From: Microbulbifer variabilis ATCC 700307
Lineage (GTDB): Bacteria; Pseudomonadota; Gammaproteobacteria; Pseudomonadales; Cellvibrionaceae
Assembly: GCF_000380565.1 (NCBI RefSeq)
Contig: NZ_AQYJ01000026.1
Coordinates: 310,001 to 374,000 of the forward strand
DNA length: 64,000 bases
Direction: 5' to 3'
The position numbers and the translations under genes are program-made. The notes under the pieces are model-generated. The model worked only from the letters and a program-made list of their open reading frames with translations, was not told where the DNA came from and did not search any database. Positions 54,059 to 63,852 of this stretch are shown here, in pieces; the stretch's first letter is position 1, and each line of letters starts with the position of its first letter.

Positions 54059-54441
54059 TGCCTCTCGAAAATCACAAAAGCTAAAGCTGCATCCTTCTCA
54101 TCGGAAAGAGACAGGTGAATCACGTCAACCCCCATAGCGCGAGCGCGTTGCTGCGCTGCGCCACTCAGCAAAACCTGAGGGGCTGCCCCTTTACGCCGGC
54201 GTATCTCAATATCCTGCCAGGAGACGCCTTCACCAATACCTGTACCTAATGCTTTGCCCAAAGCCTCTTTAGCGGCAAAGCGTTTGCACAAGTAGGCCGC
54301 ACGATTAACCTCAGCCAGGTCAGCAAAATCACAGCGTTCACCATCGCTCAAGATACGCTCAACAAAGCGCCCACCATGGCGCTTCCAGACCGCGTCAATA
54401 CGCTGGTAATTACAGATATCTGTACCGATACTAACAATCAC
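54055..54441 (-). CDS. acpS: Holo-[acyl-carrier-protein] synthase
   Basis: 128 residues. Moves 4'-phosphopantetheine from CoA to acyl carrier protein. Starts M-I-V-S-I-G-T-D-I with the metal-binding Asp, and has F-A-A-K-E-A-L-G-K-A-L-G-T-G. Its start overlaps the recO stop by four bases; pdxJ, normally between them, is missing. Its end overlaps the barA stop on the other strand. Confidence 0.95.
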   Translation of the reverse strand: MIVSIGTDICNYQRIDAVWKRHGGRFVERILSDGERCDFADLAEVNRAAYLCKRFAAKEALGKALGTGIGEGVSWQDIEIRRRKGAAPQVLLSGAAQQRARAMGVDVIHLSLSDEKDAALAFVIFERH

Positions 54442-55187
54442 TTCCCATAGACCTGTTTAAACAATTCGCGGCTCTGCAGTGGTTTATCACAAAGTAAGCT
54501 ACGTAGTAATAAGCGAGTCAAACGCTTCGCGGGGGCCAACAACCCTATCGGCCAGTGCCCATCATCTTGCGCCCTTGCAATACCCAGCAACTCGGCTCCA
54601 CGAAATTCACTATCGCACAGCACTCCGCCCTGAGGCCGAAATATTGAAACAAAACCCCGCTCAAGTTCGAACCGATAACAACTATCCGCAACCACCCCCC
54701 CCTGACCACCAGCACATTGATCCAGCGGCGGACAACTACCAAGCTCAGTGAGCAACCGTAGCTCAAAGCTACGTAGCGGGCCTTCCATCTCTGTGCTGTC
54801 ACTGCCACCCAAGTTAGACAGTATCTGCAGCAGCCCCTGATAAGCGGCAAACAATGCATAGTGAGCCTCCCCTTCCGGTAACAGCCTTACCAGCAACTCA
54901 TTGGAATAAAGGCCTCCGTATACGGCCCGCCCTTTCAGCCAAAGTGGACCACCGGCATTTTCTACCGGGCCCAGGGTCTTCAGTGGCCCATTACCTAGCA
55001 GGGAGACCAGCAGAGGTGAAAATGGTTGTAGGGCTTGCCGGCGTCGCTGCTTGTCCCTACGCGCACCACGAGCAACACAACTGATTCGCCCAAAATCTGG
55101 TGTGAGTAATTCCAAAATCAGACTGGAGTCTCGATAGGGGCGGGAGTGCAGGATATACGCCGGCTGTGCCGGCGGAGGTGTATTCAT
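54438..55187 (-). CDS. recO: DNA repair protein RecO
   Basis: 249 residues. RecO helps load RecA on SSB-coated single-stranded DNA in the RecFOR pathway. N-terminal OB-fold begins with A-Y-I-L-H-S-R-P-Y-R-D-S-S-L-I-L-E-L-L-T and contains G-R-I-S-C-V-A-R-G-A-R-R. A central helical part and a Cys-containing segment follow. It lies 26 bases after era. Confidence 0.92.
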   Translation of the reverse strand: MNTPPPAQPAYILHSRPYRDSSLILELLTPDFGRISCVARGARRDKQRRRQALQPFSPLLVSLLGNGPLKTLGPVENAGGPLWLKGRAVYGGLYSNELLVRLLPEGEAHYALFAAYQGLLQILSNLGGSDSTEMEGPLRSFELRLLTELGSCPPLDQCAGGQGGVVADSCYRFELERGFVSIFRPQGGVLCDSEFRGAELLGIARAQDDGHWPIGLLAPAKRLTRLLLRSLLCDKPLQSRELFKQVYGK

Positions 55188-55213
55188 ACTGTCAGCAGCC
55201 AGGCAAAGACCTG

Positions 55214-56113
55214 TTACTCATCGCGATAGCCGAGACTGCGCAGGGCTCTCTCATCATCAGACCAACCGGACTTCACCTTTACCCACAAATTCAGCATAAC
55301 TTTACTGTCAAACAACCGCTCCATATCCTCACGTGCCTGGCTGCCGATTTGCTTGATACGCTCACCTTTGTTCCCAATAATGATTCGCTTTTGCCCAGAG
55401 CGCTCTACCAGGATCGCGGCACTGATATGCAGAATTTTGCCTTCCTGTTTAAACTCCTCAACCTCAACAGTCACCTGGTAAGGAACTTCAGCTCCCAGCT
55501 GACGCATAATTTTTTCACGCACAATCTCCGCAGCAAGAAAGCGGGAACTGCGATCGGTCACCTGATCTTCCGGGAAAAAGTGCTGTCCCTCTGGCAGGTG
55601 CTTGAGAATCACCTCCTCCAGAGCCTCTAGATTGACATTGCGCAACGCCGAAATAGGTACGATTTCTGCCTTGGGATGCTGCTCTGCCAAAGTCTGCAGT
55701 TGTGGCAAAAGTTCTCCCTTATCCTCCAACTGATCTACCTTGTTAACTGCAATAATCAGAGGGCATTTCAAACCCCGTAGCTTATCGGCCACCAACTGAT
55801 CGCCCTCACTCCATCGAGTGCGCTCCACGACAAAAACCACCACATCCACATCCCGCGCAGCACTGGATGCAGCCCGGTTCATATAGCGGTTAATCGCTTT
55901 CTCTTGATCCGAATGCAGGCCTGGCGTATCCACAAAAATAATCTGGTTGGGGCCCTCGGTTTTAATACCAAGCATATTGTGGCGGGTGGTCTGTGGCTTA
56001 CGTGAAGTAATCGCCAGCTTTTGTCCCAGCAAATGGTTCAAAAGTGTGGATTTGCCCACATTGGGACGACCTACAATCGCGACATAGCCGCAGCGAGAGG
56101 GTTGTTCGCTCAA
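55214..56113 (-). CDS. era: GTPase Era
   Basis: 299 residues from the TTG at 56113, which has GGAGAAC before it and gives the normal Era length; the frame opens at 56218, but that extension lacks homology. Era binds the 3' end of 16S rRNA and assists 30S assembly. Seen: G1 [18 protein letters not shown], and a C-terminal KH domain with [11 protein letters not shown]. Part of the rnc-era-recO block. Confidence 0.95.
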   Translation of the reverse strand: MSEQPSRCGYVAIVGRPNVGKSTLLNHLLGQKLAITSRKPQTTRHNMLGIKTEGPNQIIFVDTPGLHSDQEKAINRYMNRAASSAARDVDVVVFVVERTRWSEGDQLVADKLRGLKCPLIIAVNKVDQLEDKGELLPQLQTLAEQHPKAEIVPISALRNVNLEALEEVILKHLPEGQHFFPEDQVTDRSSRFLAAEIVREKIMRQLGAEVPYQVTVEVEEFKQEGKILHISAAILVERSGQKRIIIGNKGERIKQIGSQAREDMERLFDSKVMLNLWVKVKSGWSDDERALRSLGYRDE

Positions 56114-56229
56114 AAAAGTTCTCCGAAAAAGTTTGGAGGCGCCCGGGAAGTCCGGAACCAGCTCACCCCCAGTGCAGGGGGCTGTCATTTCGAGACAGGC
56201 CGGGTTACGCCTTCTCAACTAGTGTAAGG

Positions 56230-56910
56230 TTAATCCTGGCCGGTAAGCTGCCTGTAAGCTTCTACAGCAGCGATCTTTTCTGCGGCGCGACGACTGCTAG
56301 CCTCTCCTCGAGCTGGTTGTGCCAGACCGCTGACCCGACATTCAACGATAAAGTGCTGGGCGTGTTCAGCGCCGGAGACATCCACCACAGAATACTCCGG
56401 CAGTGGCTTCTTACGCCCCTGCAACCACTCCTGCAGACGAGTCTTCGGATCCTTTACAGTTTCCAGGGACAGGCCTTGCAGCCGCGGGGCAAACCACTCC
56501 AATACCCTGGTGCGCGCAGCCTCTAGACCAGCATCCAGGTAAATAGCACCGATCAGGGCTTCCACCGCATCAGCCAGAATTGAGGCGCGCCGAAAACCGC
56601 CGCTTTTCATCTCACCTTCGCCAAGGCGCAGGCAGTCTCCAATATCCAGCTCACGAGCTAGCTTTGCCAGGGTTTCTCCGCTGACCAACTGCGCACGCAA
56701 ACGGCTTAACTGCCCTTCCCTGCCCTCGGGAAACTGTTCGTAAAGCGCAGCCCCAATGGTAAAACCGAGAATAGAATCGCCAAGGAATTCCAGACGCTCG
56801 TTATTGCGGCTGCCGTGGGAGCGGTGTGTCAGCGCAAGCTCTAACAGATCACCTTGTTCAAACTTGTAGCCGAGACGCGTACACAGGCGCTCCAGTAAAA
56901 GATCAGTCAC
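56230..56910 (-). CDS. rnc: Ribonuclease III
   Basis: 226 residues. Cuts double-stranded RNA, including 30S pre-rRNA. The catalytic signature [13 protein letters not shown] is at residue 37, a second acidic helix has [14 protein letters not shown], and the C-terminal half is a dsRNA-binding domain. Its start overlaps the DUF4845 stop by 8 bases. Confidence 0.97.
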   Translation of the reverse strand: MTDLLLERLCTRLGYKFEQGDLLELALTHRSHGSRNNERLEFLGDSILGFTIGAALYEQFPEGREGQLSRLRAQLVSGETLAKLARELDIGDCLRLGEGEMKSGGFRRASILADAVEALIGAIYLDAGLEAARTRVLEWFAPRLQGLSLETVKDPKTRLQEWLQGRKKPLPEYSVVDVSGAEHAQHFIVECRVSGLAQPARGEASSRRAAEKIAAVEAYRQLTGQD

Positions 56911-57343
56911 GTTTACGGAATTGCTCCAGATCTACCAGTGGATCACAGCAAAGCTCCGGCTTGGCCGTGTCGAGCTGCTTGTTAAACTTCATCACGACAT
57001 CGATGTTGTAAATCAACGTCTGCCGCAATTCATAATTTATACTGACCACAGTACTCTTAGCGCCGCGAACGACTTGCAGAGCCTTGGTGGGCTCTCCTCG
57101 CACATTGTTGATCAGAAAGTAGCGACCCATCTCTTTTTTGATCTGGCCCGCTGTCATATTTTCCAATTCCGGGTTTTCACCCAGGGTTTTTAACGCTTCG
57201 TTAACGTAGCGCGCATCCACATAAGCCGGTGCCATTTTGGATACACAGGTTAGAGCAAAGCCAAGCACCGCAATAACCAATAACCAGCCCCAATAGCTCA
57301 TACCGCGCTGGCGCTCCATTGAAATCCGGATAGCACTACCCAT
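56903..57343 (-). CDS. DUF4845 membrane protein
   Basis: 146 residues with one N-terminal membrane helix (about 15-37) and a small periplasmic domain. The pairing lepB-DUF4845-rnc is typical of Pseudomonas and relatives. Family features: [11 protein letters not shown], and [10 protein letters not shown] after the helix. Function unknown; often annotated as a hypothetical in the lepA operon. Confidence 0.88.
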   Translation of the reverse strand: MGSAIRISMERQRGMSYWGWLLVIAVLGFALTCVSKMAPAYVDARYVNEALKTLGENPELENMTAGQIKKEMGRYFLINNVRGEPTKALQVVRGAKSTVVSINYELRQTLIYNIDVVMKFNKQLDTAKPELCCDPLVDLEQFRKRD

Positions 57344-57391
57344 AATTATGCCCTCAATCCTTAGCGCCGACGCACTGTCGGCCAGTTCTCA

Positions 57392-58159
57392 TTATTGGAT
57401 AGAGCCTACACGTTTAAAACTGGGCAAACTGAGCAGTTTGTCCCAATGCATCCAGATAGCAAAAGCCTTGCCTACCACATCGCGCTCAGGCACAAACCCC
57501 CAGGCGCGACTGTCGAGACTGTTATCGCGGTTGTCGCCCATCATAAAGTAGTGGCCTTCAGGCACTGTGCCGCTAAAGTTTCCATACTCTCCGGGGCTAA
57601 CATTTTTCGCCATTAGGTGACGCTGGCCGTAAAGGTTCTCCCACATAATCTCAACCTTAGGATTAACCGGTGGGAGCGCCTGAATTAACTCCTGTGGTGC
57701 CAGCTCTCCATTTACATAGAGCACGTTATTTTTCAATTCGATCTTATCACCGGGCAAGCCAATCACTCGCTTGATGAAATAGGTATCGTTCATGTGTGGT
57801 GGGAAAAACACCATCACATCTCCGCGCTGAGGCTCACCGATATCCACCACTTTCGTCCGGGATACAGGCAAGCGCAGACCGTACTCATACTTATTCACCA
57901 GAATAAAGTCGCCAATCTGCAAGGTGGGGACCATAGAAGCAGACGGAATCTGGAAAGGCTCGACAATAAAGGAGCGCAATACAAATACGATAGCCAGAAT
58001 CGGGAAAAATGATTTAGCGTATTCAACAACAACAGGGTCTTCCTGCTGAGCGCCAGCCTCTTTCTTGCGACGACGAGCGAAAAACAGACTGTCCACCAGC
58101 CAGATCCCGCCACTGATTAAAACCAACCAGAGCAGAATCAGAGGTAAATTAATATCCAT
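57392..58159 (-). CDS. lepB: Signal peptidase I
   Basis: 255 residues, with two N-terminal membrane helices. Removes signal peptides of exported proteins. Catalytic Ser in I-P-S-A-S-M-V-P-T-L and the general-base Lys in F-I-K-R-V-I-G-L-P-G-D are present; G-D-N-R-D-N-S-L-D-S-R-W-like box E near the end (G-D-N-R-D-N-S-L-D-S-R-A-W-G). Lies 43 bases after lepA. Confidence 0.96.
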   Translation of the reverse strand: MDINLPLILLWLVLISGGIWLVDSLFFARRRKKEAGAQQEDPVVVEYAKSFFPILAIVFVLRSFIVEPFQIPSASMVPTLQIGDFILVNKYEYGLRLPVSRTKVVDIGEPQRGDVMVFFPPHMNDTYFIKRVIGLPGDKIELKNNVLYVNGELAPQELIQALPPVNPKVEIMWENLYGQRHLMAKNVSPGEYGNFSGTVPEGHYFMMGDNRDNSLDSRAWGFVPERDVVGKAFAIWMHWDKLLSLPSFKRVGSIQ

Positions 58160-58202
58160 TGCGAGTCTCTATTATCCTTGATCTCAATAGCAGGCACGCC
58201 CA

Positions 58203-60008
58203 CTACTGGTCCACCTTCAATACAGCCAGGAAGGCTTCTTGCGGCACTTCCACACGGCCTAACTGTTTCATACGGCGCTTACCCGCTTTCTGCTTCTCCA
58301 GCAGTTTTTTCTTACGGGTAACATCACCACCATAACATTTTGCGGTCACATTCTTACGCAGGGCTTTCACCGTAGTCCGTGCAACTACCTGTCCACCAAT
58401 CGCCGCCTGGATCGCCACATCAAACATCTGACGAGGAATCAGCTCTTTCATCTTCTCCGCCATAGCGCGGCCCTTCTGCTGCGCATTTTCGCGGTGAACA
58501 ATCAGGGCCAGGGCATCAACCCGGTCACCGTTAATCAGGATATCCAGACGCACCAGTTTTGCTGCCTCGAAGCGTACAAAACTGTAATCAAGAGAGGCAA
58601 AACCACGGCTCACAGACTTGAGGCGGTCGAAGAAGTCCATCACCACTTCGCTCATTGGCAGCTCGTAACGCAGGGATACCTGTGAACCAACGTACTGCAT
58701 ATCTTTCTGGATTCCGCGCTTCTCCACACAGAGAGTAATTACGTTGCCCAAATACTCCTGCGGTACCAGGATATTCACCTCGGCAATAGGCTCTCGCATC
58801 TCCTCGATATTGCCCACATCAGGTAGGCGCGAGGGGTTGTCCACCATCACCACTTCGCCATCGGTTTGTTCAACCTCATAGACTACCGTCGGGGCAGTGG
58901 TGATCAGGTCCAGGTCGTATTCGCGCTCCAATCGTTCCTGGATAATCTCCATATGCAACATGCCAAGGAAGCCACAACGGAAACCAAATCCGAGGGCATC
59001 AGATGTCTCGGGCTCATAGAACAAAGAAGCATCGTTTAGGGATAGCTTCTCCAGCGCATCCCGAAAGGCTTCATAGTCGTCTGAACTTACGGGGAACAAG
59101 CCGGCATAGACCTGTGGCTTAACTTTCTGGAAGCCCGGCAGCATTTCAATTTCATCGGCACCCTTGGCATGAGTCAGGGTGTCACCCACCGGCGCACCAT
59201 GAATATCCTTAATACCGGCCACCACAAAACCTACCTCACCAGCGCGCAAAACACCGGTTTCGTGGCGCTTAGGGGTAAAGATGCCGATACTGTCCACCAC
59301 ATGAGCGCGGCCAATAGATTTGGTAACAATCTTGTCTTTGGTTTTCAGGGTTCCCTGCACTACACGAACCAGGGATACAACTCCCAGGTAGCTATCGAAC
59401 CAGGAATCAATAATCAAGGCTTGAAGAGGCGCATCTACATCACCCTCAGGTGGTGGTACCAGTCGCACCAAGTCTTCCAGGACATCTTCCACACCCAGGC
59501 CTGACTTGGCACTGCACCGGGTGGCATCGGCGGCATCAATGCCGATGATATCCTCAATCTCCTCAGCAACCTTTTCCGGGTCTGCCTGGGGCAAATCCAT
59601 CTTATTGAGAACTGGAATAACCTCCAGCCCCTGCTCAATAGCGGTGTAGCAGTTGGCAACTGACTGGGCTTCCACCCCCTGGGCCGCATCCACAACCAGG
59701 AGCGCACCCTCACAGGCTGCCAGAGAGCGAGAAACCTCATAGGAGAAGTCCACATGTCCTGGCGTATCAATAAAATTCAGCTGGTAGGTCTTGCCATCCC
59801 GCGCCTTGTAATCAAGCGTTACGCTTTGCGCTTTAATGGTAATTCCGCGCTCGCGCTCCAGTTCCATACTATCCAGAACCTGTTCGGCCATCTCCCGGTC
59901 GGAGAGTCCCCCACAGTCCTGAATAAAGCGGTCAGCCAGGGTAGATTTCCCGTGGTCGATATGGGCAATAATGGAGAAATTGCGGATATGAGAGAGATCT
60001 GTGGCCAC
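58203..60008 (-). CDS. lepA: Elongation factor 4
   Basis: 601 residues. A translational GTPase that can back-translocate or aid ribosome assembly. G1 A-H-I-D-H-G-K-S-T at the start, R-G-I-T-I-K, D-T-P-G-H, N-K-M-D, and the LepA-specific C-terminal part ending in the conserved [16 protein letters not shown]. First gene of a lepA-lepB-DUF4845-rnc-era-recO-acpS run with small gaps. Confidence 0.97.
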   Translation of the reverse strand: MATDLSHIRNFSIIAHIDHGKSTLADRFIQDCGGLSDREMAEQVLDSMELERERGITIKAQSVTLDYKARDGKTYQLNFIDTPGHVDFSYEVSRSLAACEGALLVVDAAQGVEAQSVANCYTAIEQGLEVIPVLNKMDLPQADPEKVAEEIEDIIGIDAADATRCSAKSGLGVEDVLEDLVRLVPPPEGDVDAPLQALIIDSWFDSYLGVVSLVRVVQGTLKTKDKIVTKSIGRAHVVDSIGIFTPKRHETGVLRAGEVGFVVAGIKDIHGAPVGDTLTHAKGADEIEMLPGFQKVKPQVYAGLFPVSSDDYEAFRDALEKLSLNDASLFYEPETSDALGFGFRCGFLGMLHMEIIQERLEREYDLDLITTAPTVVYEVEQTDGEVVMVDNPSRLPDVGNIEEMREPIAEVNILVPQEYLGNVITLCVEKRGIQKDMQYVGSQVSLRYELPMSEVVMDFFDRLKSVSRGFASLDYSFVRFEAAKLVRLDILINGDRVDALALIVHRENAQQKGRAMAEKMKELIPRQMFDVAIQAAIGGQVVARTTVKALRKNVTAKCYGGDVTRKKKLLEKQKAGKRRMKQLGRVEVPQEAFLAVLKVDQ

Positions 60009-60096
60009 TGCGGAATAAAAACCCTTGAAAAATCAATTGATTAGCTGGCAACCATGCCAACTGTGTGGCGCAAGTCTAACAGAACTCATGGATGTA

Positions 60097-60140
60097 GGTG
60101 AGAGGCAGGTGACCCATTGGGCCACCATTCGCCTCTCACC
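60097..60140 (-). terminator. Long hairpin after mucD
   Basis: GGTGAGAGGC pairs perfectly with GCCTCTCACC over 10 bp, and a second nested stem (GGTGACCC with GGGCCACC) forms the inner part. It begins right at the mucD stop and ends about 90 bases before lepA. No T-run; it probably limits read-through from mucD into lepA. Confidence 0.55.
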
Positions 60141-60141
60141 C

Positions 60142-61539
60142 TTAGCTTTCTATCTTGATAGTGCGGAAAGTTGACTGGCCGGCACGGAAGAATCGGATAG
60201 GCAGTAGCTCGTCCTCGGGAAGCTCCTTAACCACAGTTTTGTAGTCTTTTATATCCCCTACTTCCTCAAATCCGAGCTGGGCAATGATATCGCCACTACG
60301 CAGTCCTGCCTTAGCTCCAGGCTTGCCAGGAATAACCTGTTTAACGAGAACACCGGTCTCAACATTCCAGCGCTGCTTCATTCCATCTGGGATTTCTTCA
60401 ACTACTACCCCAAGACGGCCACCAATACTGGTAGCTGGGTGGCTAGCAGCCTGGGTTCGTTCACCGTCAGAACCGGGCAAAGCACCAACAACCACTCTCA
60501 GTCTCTCAGACTTGCCTTTACGCATCAGCTCTACAGGAACCTCTGTACCCGGGCGAATTTGACCGACTACATGGGGCAGATCGCCATGTACGCCGATTTT
60601 GCGGCCATCAAAGCTGGTAATTACATCACCGGCTTTAATACCCGCTTCCGCTGCCGGCGTGCCAGGACTCACCTGCTCCACTAGCGCCCCAGACGGCTTG
60701 CCAAGCCCCAGAGCCTCGGCCATATCACGATCTACATTGCGTATACCTACACCCAACCATCCGCGATCGACACGCCCTTTCTCTTTTAGCTGCGCCACCA
60801 CATCTTGGGCCAAGCTTGCTGGAATCGCGAAGGAAAGGCCAATAGAACCGCCGCTACGTGTATAAATCTGCGAGTTAATACCCACAACCTCGCCATTGAG
60901 GTTAAACAGTGGACCGCCTGAGTTGCCGGGGTTAATGGCCACATCCGTCTGGATAAATGGCACGTAATTCTCACGGCTTTCATTAGGGATACTGCGTCCC
61001 ATAGCGCTCACGATACCGGCACTAGCGGAATAATCGAGGCCAAACGGCGAGCCGATAGCGACCACCCATTCACCCACCTTCAGCTCTTCGGAGTCACCCC
61101 AACGCACAGCAGACAGGTCATCCGCCTCAATCTTGAGTAAAGCGAGATCGGAGCGAACATCAGTACCAATCACCTCTGCCTCATATTCACGGCGATCAGT
61201 CAGAGTGACCGTCACCTTATCGGCACCGTCAACCACATGGTTATTCGTCACGATATAACCGTCGTCCGAAATAATAAAACCAGACCCCATACTGGCAACC
61301 GGGCGCTGCTGACGCCTTCGCGGCTCAAGTAAGTGGCGGAAAATGTCTGGAATTTCCTGCTGGTATTGGGGGGAGCTATTCCCTCGCGCCACACGGTTGC
61401 GGTCCACGGTATTGATTTTCACCACCGCGGGAGAGTTATCCTCAATAAGCTCAGTAAGTTCAGGTAGCCCTCGGGCACTGGCAGCGCCTGAAATGAGGAG
61501 ACAGAGCACCAAGAAATATTGTGTACAGCGTTTAACCAT
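60142..61539 (-). CDS. mucD: Periplasmic serine protease MucD (DegP/HtrA family)
   Basis: 465 residues with a signal peptide. A quality-control protease and chaperone of the periplasm, in Pseudomonas a negative factor for AlgU. Catalytic triad His in T-N-N-H-V-V, Asp in S-D-L-A-L-L and Ser in G-N-S-G-G-P-L; two PDZ domains follow (about 255-345 and 365-455). Its usual partners rseC/mucC are on the same strand, but two other genes lie between. Confidence 0.95.
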   Translation of the reverse strand: MVKRCTQYFLVLCLLISGAASARGLPELTELIEDNSPAVVKINTVDRNRVARGNSSPQYQQEIPDIFRHLLEPRRRQQRPVASMGSGFIISDDGYIVTNNHVVDGADKVTVTLTDRREYEAEVIGTDVRSDLALLKIEADDLSAVRWGDSEELKVGEWVVAIGSPFGLDYSASAGIVSAMGRSIPNESRENYVPFIQTDVAINPGNSGGPLFNLNGEVVGINSQIYTRSGGSIGLSFAIPASLAQDVVAQLKEKGRVDRGWLGVGIRNVDRDMAEALGLGKPSGALVEQVSPGTPAAEAGIKAGDVITSFDGRKIGVHGDLPHVVGQIRPGTEVPVELMRKGKSERLRVVVGALPGSDGERTQAASHPATSIGGRLGVVVEEIPDGMKQRWNVETGVLVKQVIPGKPGAKAGLRSGDIIAQLGFEEVGDIKDYKTVVKELPEDELLPIRFFRAGQSTFRTIKIES

Positions 61540-61714
61540 AGGTTTGTTACCCCTAGTGATCCCTTCTAATATGAAACCATTGGATTTTGAGTCCCTTCCA
61601 GGGCATGCCTTCTACACCGGCTCCGGCCCCTTGGGGGACATTTTGTAACGATTTAGTGGCGATGCAGCTACGAAAGTTCTGCCGCCGTGTGTAAATCTGT
61701 GTAAAGGGCCAGCG

Positions 61715-62419
61715 ATGTCTAAACTGCGCCCGCGCCCTGAGCGCGGCCAATTTCACCTCCCCAGGGAGGTGTATGGATACAGCGCACTGGGCGCTCCACT
61801 TTTTTATTTTCCCGCGCAATCCGGTCACAACCACGGACTGGTTATGGCCGGCACTCACGGCGATGAAGTCGCCGCTGTGGTCGCCCTCTCCTGCGCTCTG
61901 CGCGCATTGGCATCGGGCCAGCTGAAACATCATGTCATACTGGCGGTCAACCCCGATGGCTGCCAATTAGGTACCCGTTGCAATGCTTGCGGGGTAGACC
62001 TCAACCGTAACTTTGCCACAAAGAACTGGGATGCGAGCGGCAACGTATACCGCTGGAACAGTTCCGCCGAGGCCCGCGATGTAAGGCTCAGCACTGGCGA
62101 TGGCCCCGCCTCAGAGTGCGAAACCGCTTCATTGTGTCAATTGATCGCCAAGCTTAACCCCGCCTGGGCAGTTTCTATCCACGAGCCTCTTGGCTGCGTC
62201 GAAGATCCTAAGGAAACAGAACTCGGTGCCTGGCTGGCCAAAGGATTGCGGTTACAACTAATTAAGGAAATCGGCTATCAGACTCCAGGCTCCTTTGGCA
62301 CCTGGTGCGCCGAACGGGAGCTGCCCTGCATCACTGTGGAATTTCCACCGATTTCAGCTGACGCTGCCAGCGAAGACTATCTGGCGATACTCATTGAACT
62401 ACTCACTTACGACCAGTAA
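61715..62419 (+). CDS. mpaA: Murein peptide amidase A (MpaA-like M14 peptidase)
   Basis: 234 residues. MpaA cleaves the gamma-D-glutamyl-diaminopimelate bond of wall-derived tripeptide in the cytoplasm; no signal peptide here, as expected. Zinc ligands H48 and E51 in G-T-H-G-D-E, a third His in V-S-I-H-E-P, V-D-L-N-R-N-F substrate binding, and the catalytic Glu in I-T-V-E-F-P. It is convergent with the epimerase gene and overlaps it by 13 bases; in Escherichia coli mpaA and ycjG are also neighbours. Confidence 0.85.
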   Translation: MSKLRPRPERGQFHLPREVYGYSALGAPLFYFPAQSGHNHGLVMAGTHGDEVAAVVALSCALRALASGQLKHHVILAVNPDGCQLGTRCNACGVDLNRNFATKNWDASGNVYRWNSSAEARDVRLSTGDGPASECETASLCQLIAKLNPAWAVSIHEPLGCVEDPKETELGAWLAKGLRLQLIKEIGYQTPGSFGTWCAERELPCITVEFPPISADAASEDYLAILIELLTYDQ

Positions 62420-63354
62420 ACCCGACCTGCACCAAAGCGTAAAGGGGGTTCCGCATCCTTTGCAAGCCAAGTGGGGCCGTCCAAGTCCAGATAGCGCGCC
62501 CTTGGTCCCAGGGGCCAAGCCGCACGGATAGCCCGAGAAGTGCAGAGCATACAGCCGAGCATCAACCCAAACCCCTCAGCAACAGCCTGATCGGCCAGTG
62601 CCCGCGCCTCAGTGATTCCGCCAGCTTTATCGAGTTTGATATTGACCATCTCGTAGCGGCCTTTCAGGCGTGGTAAGTCAGCACGGGTATGACAACTTTC
62701 ATCCGCGCAGATCGGCAGTGGATGAGGGAAGGCCTCCAGGAATTCATCATCACTCGCGGGCAGTGGCTGCTCCAGCATGGCCACCCCCATTTCAGCAAGC
62801 TTTTCGCAGCGCTCAATCAGGCCATCGCTACGCCAGGCCTCGTTGGCATCGATGACCAGCTCAGTGGCAGGAGCGGCGGCACGCACCGCGGCCACCCTTT
62901 CGCTCACGAGCTGGTCATCCAATTTCAACTTTAACACCTCTACTCCCTGGGAAACAGCGACACTGGCAGCATCAGCCATCGCCTCTGGGCTCTCGATAAC
63001 CAGGGTTTGTACGGTAGGCAATGAATCGGGACCAGCGAAGCCATCCCCTTTGTACTTTCTCTCCCAGTCCACTAATGCACAATCCAGAGCGTTACGCGCA
63101 GCGCCTGCCTGCAGGCGTGACTGTAATTGCGCCTTGTCCAGGCCCGCAGCTAACTCAGATAACAGCGGTTCAAGTTGGTGCATCACTGAGTCTGGGCTCT
63201 CTCCATAGCGAGCGTAGGGGGTGCACTCACCAATTCCGACAATGCCGCCCCACTTCACCTCCACCACGACCACTTCAGCCTCAGTGCGGGCACCCCGGGA
63301 TATGACGAAAGCTGTGCGCAGGGGCCAGCGCTCAGCGTAGCAGCGGGCCAGCAT
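62407..63354 (-). CDS. ycjG: L-Ala-D/L-Glu epimerase
   Basis: 315 residues of the enolase superfamily. It converts L-Ala-D-Glu to L-Ala-L-Glu, the next step of murein-peptide recycling after MpaA. Seen: catalytic Lys in L-K-L-K-L-D, metal ligands in V-I-D-A-N-E-A-W, L-E-Q-P-L and C-A-D-E-S-C-H, and the second catalytic Lys in N-I-K-L-D-K-A-G-G. It lies 40 bases after rseC and is probably transcribed with the envelope-stress genes. Confidence 0.9.
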   Translation of the reverse strand: MLARCYAERWPLRTAFVISRGARTEAEVVVVEVKWGGIVGIGECTPYARYGESPDSVMHQLEPLLSELAAGLDKAQLQSRLQAGAARNALDCALVDWERKYKGDGFAGPDSLPTVQTLVIESPEAMADAASVAVSQGVEVLKLKLDDQLVSERVAAVRAAAPATELVIDANEAWRSDGLIERCEKLAEMGVAMLEQPLPASDDEFLEAFPHPLPICADESCHTRADLPRLKGRYEMVNIKLDKAGGITEARALADQAVAEGFGLMLGCMLCTSRAIRAAWPLGPRARYLDLDGPTWLAKDAEPPLRFGAGRVYWS

Positions 63355-63394
63355 GGAGAGCCTCCAATCGGGTTTATGGAGCTATCAGTTTAGG

Positions 63395-63847
63395 TTAGGA
63401 GCGGTCGCTGCCGGGCTCGATACGCAGCAATACAGGAGTGTAAGCAGGATTTGAAGACTGGTGGCGGCTGTACCAGCGTACCCCCAAAGCTCCCACCATC
63501 AAGCCGAGAACTGCGCCAATCACGGCGCCAGTTTCAGCGAAAAGGTAATCTCCCAATAGCGCTACCAGCACCAGGGAAAGCAGTGGCAACAAGTATACCA
63601 GTAGTGTACTACTGGTCAGAGCACTCTCGGTGATTCCAATAACCGCTGTATCATTCAGAGAGATTTTGTCGGCGGGGAAACCATTTAAAGCCGCCCGCAC
63701 ACGTGTGGAAGAGGAGAAAAAGTCTCCGAGCAAACCAGTTCCGCAGCCAGATTTAGCCTCACAGCCATTACAGGCACTGCGCTGGATGGTTTCCACCCAG
63801 ACGGCATCAGATTCTATGGCCACGACTCGGCCCCGCTCTTCTAGCAA
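63395..63847 (-). CDS. rseC: RseC/MucC family protein
   Basis: 150 residues, TTG start five bases after the rseB stop. Typical N-terminus L-E-E-R-G-R-V-V-A-I-E and a four-Cys cluster A-C-N-G-C-E-A-K-S-G-C-G, then two membrane helices (about 75-120). RseC affects sigma-E signalling and SoxR reduction. Part of the rpoE-rseA-rseB-rseC operon, of which only this gene and the end of rseB are in the window. Confidence 0.92.
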   Translation of the reverse strand: MLEERGRVVAIESDAVWVETIQRSACNGCEAKSGCGTGLLGDFFSSSTRVRAALNGFPADKISLNDTAVIGITESALTSSTLLVYLLPLLSLVLVALLGDYLFAETGAVIGAVLGLMVGALGVRWYSRHQSSNPAYTPVLLRIEPGSDRS

Positions 63848-63852
63848 GCAAT

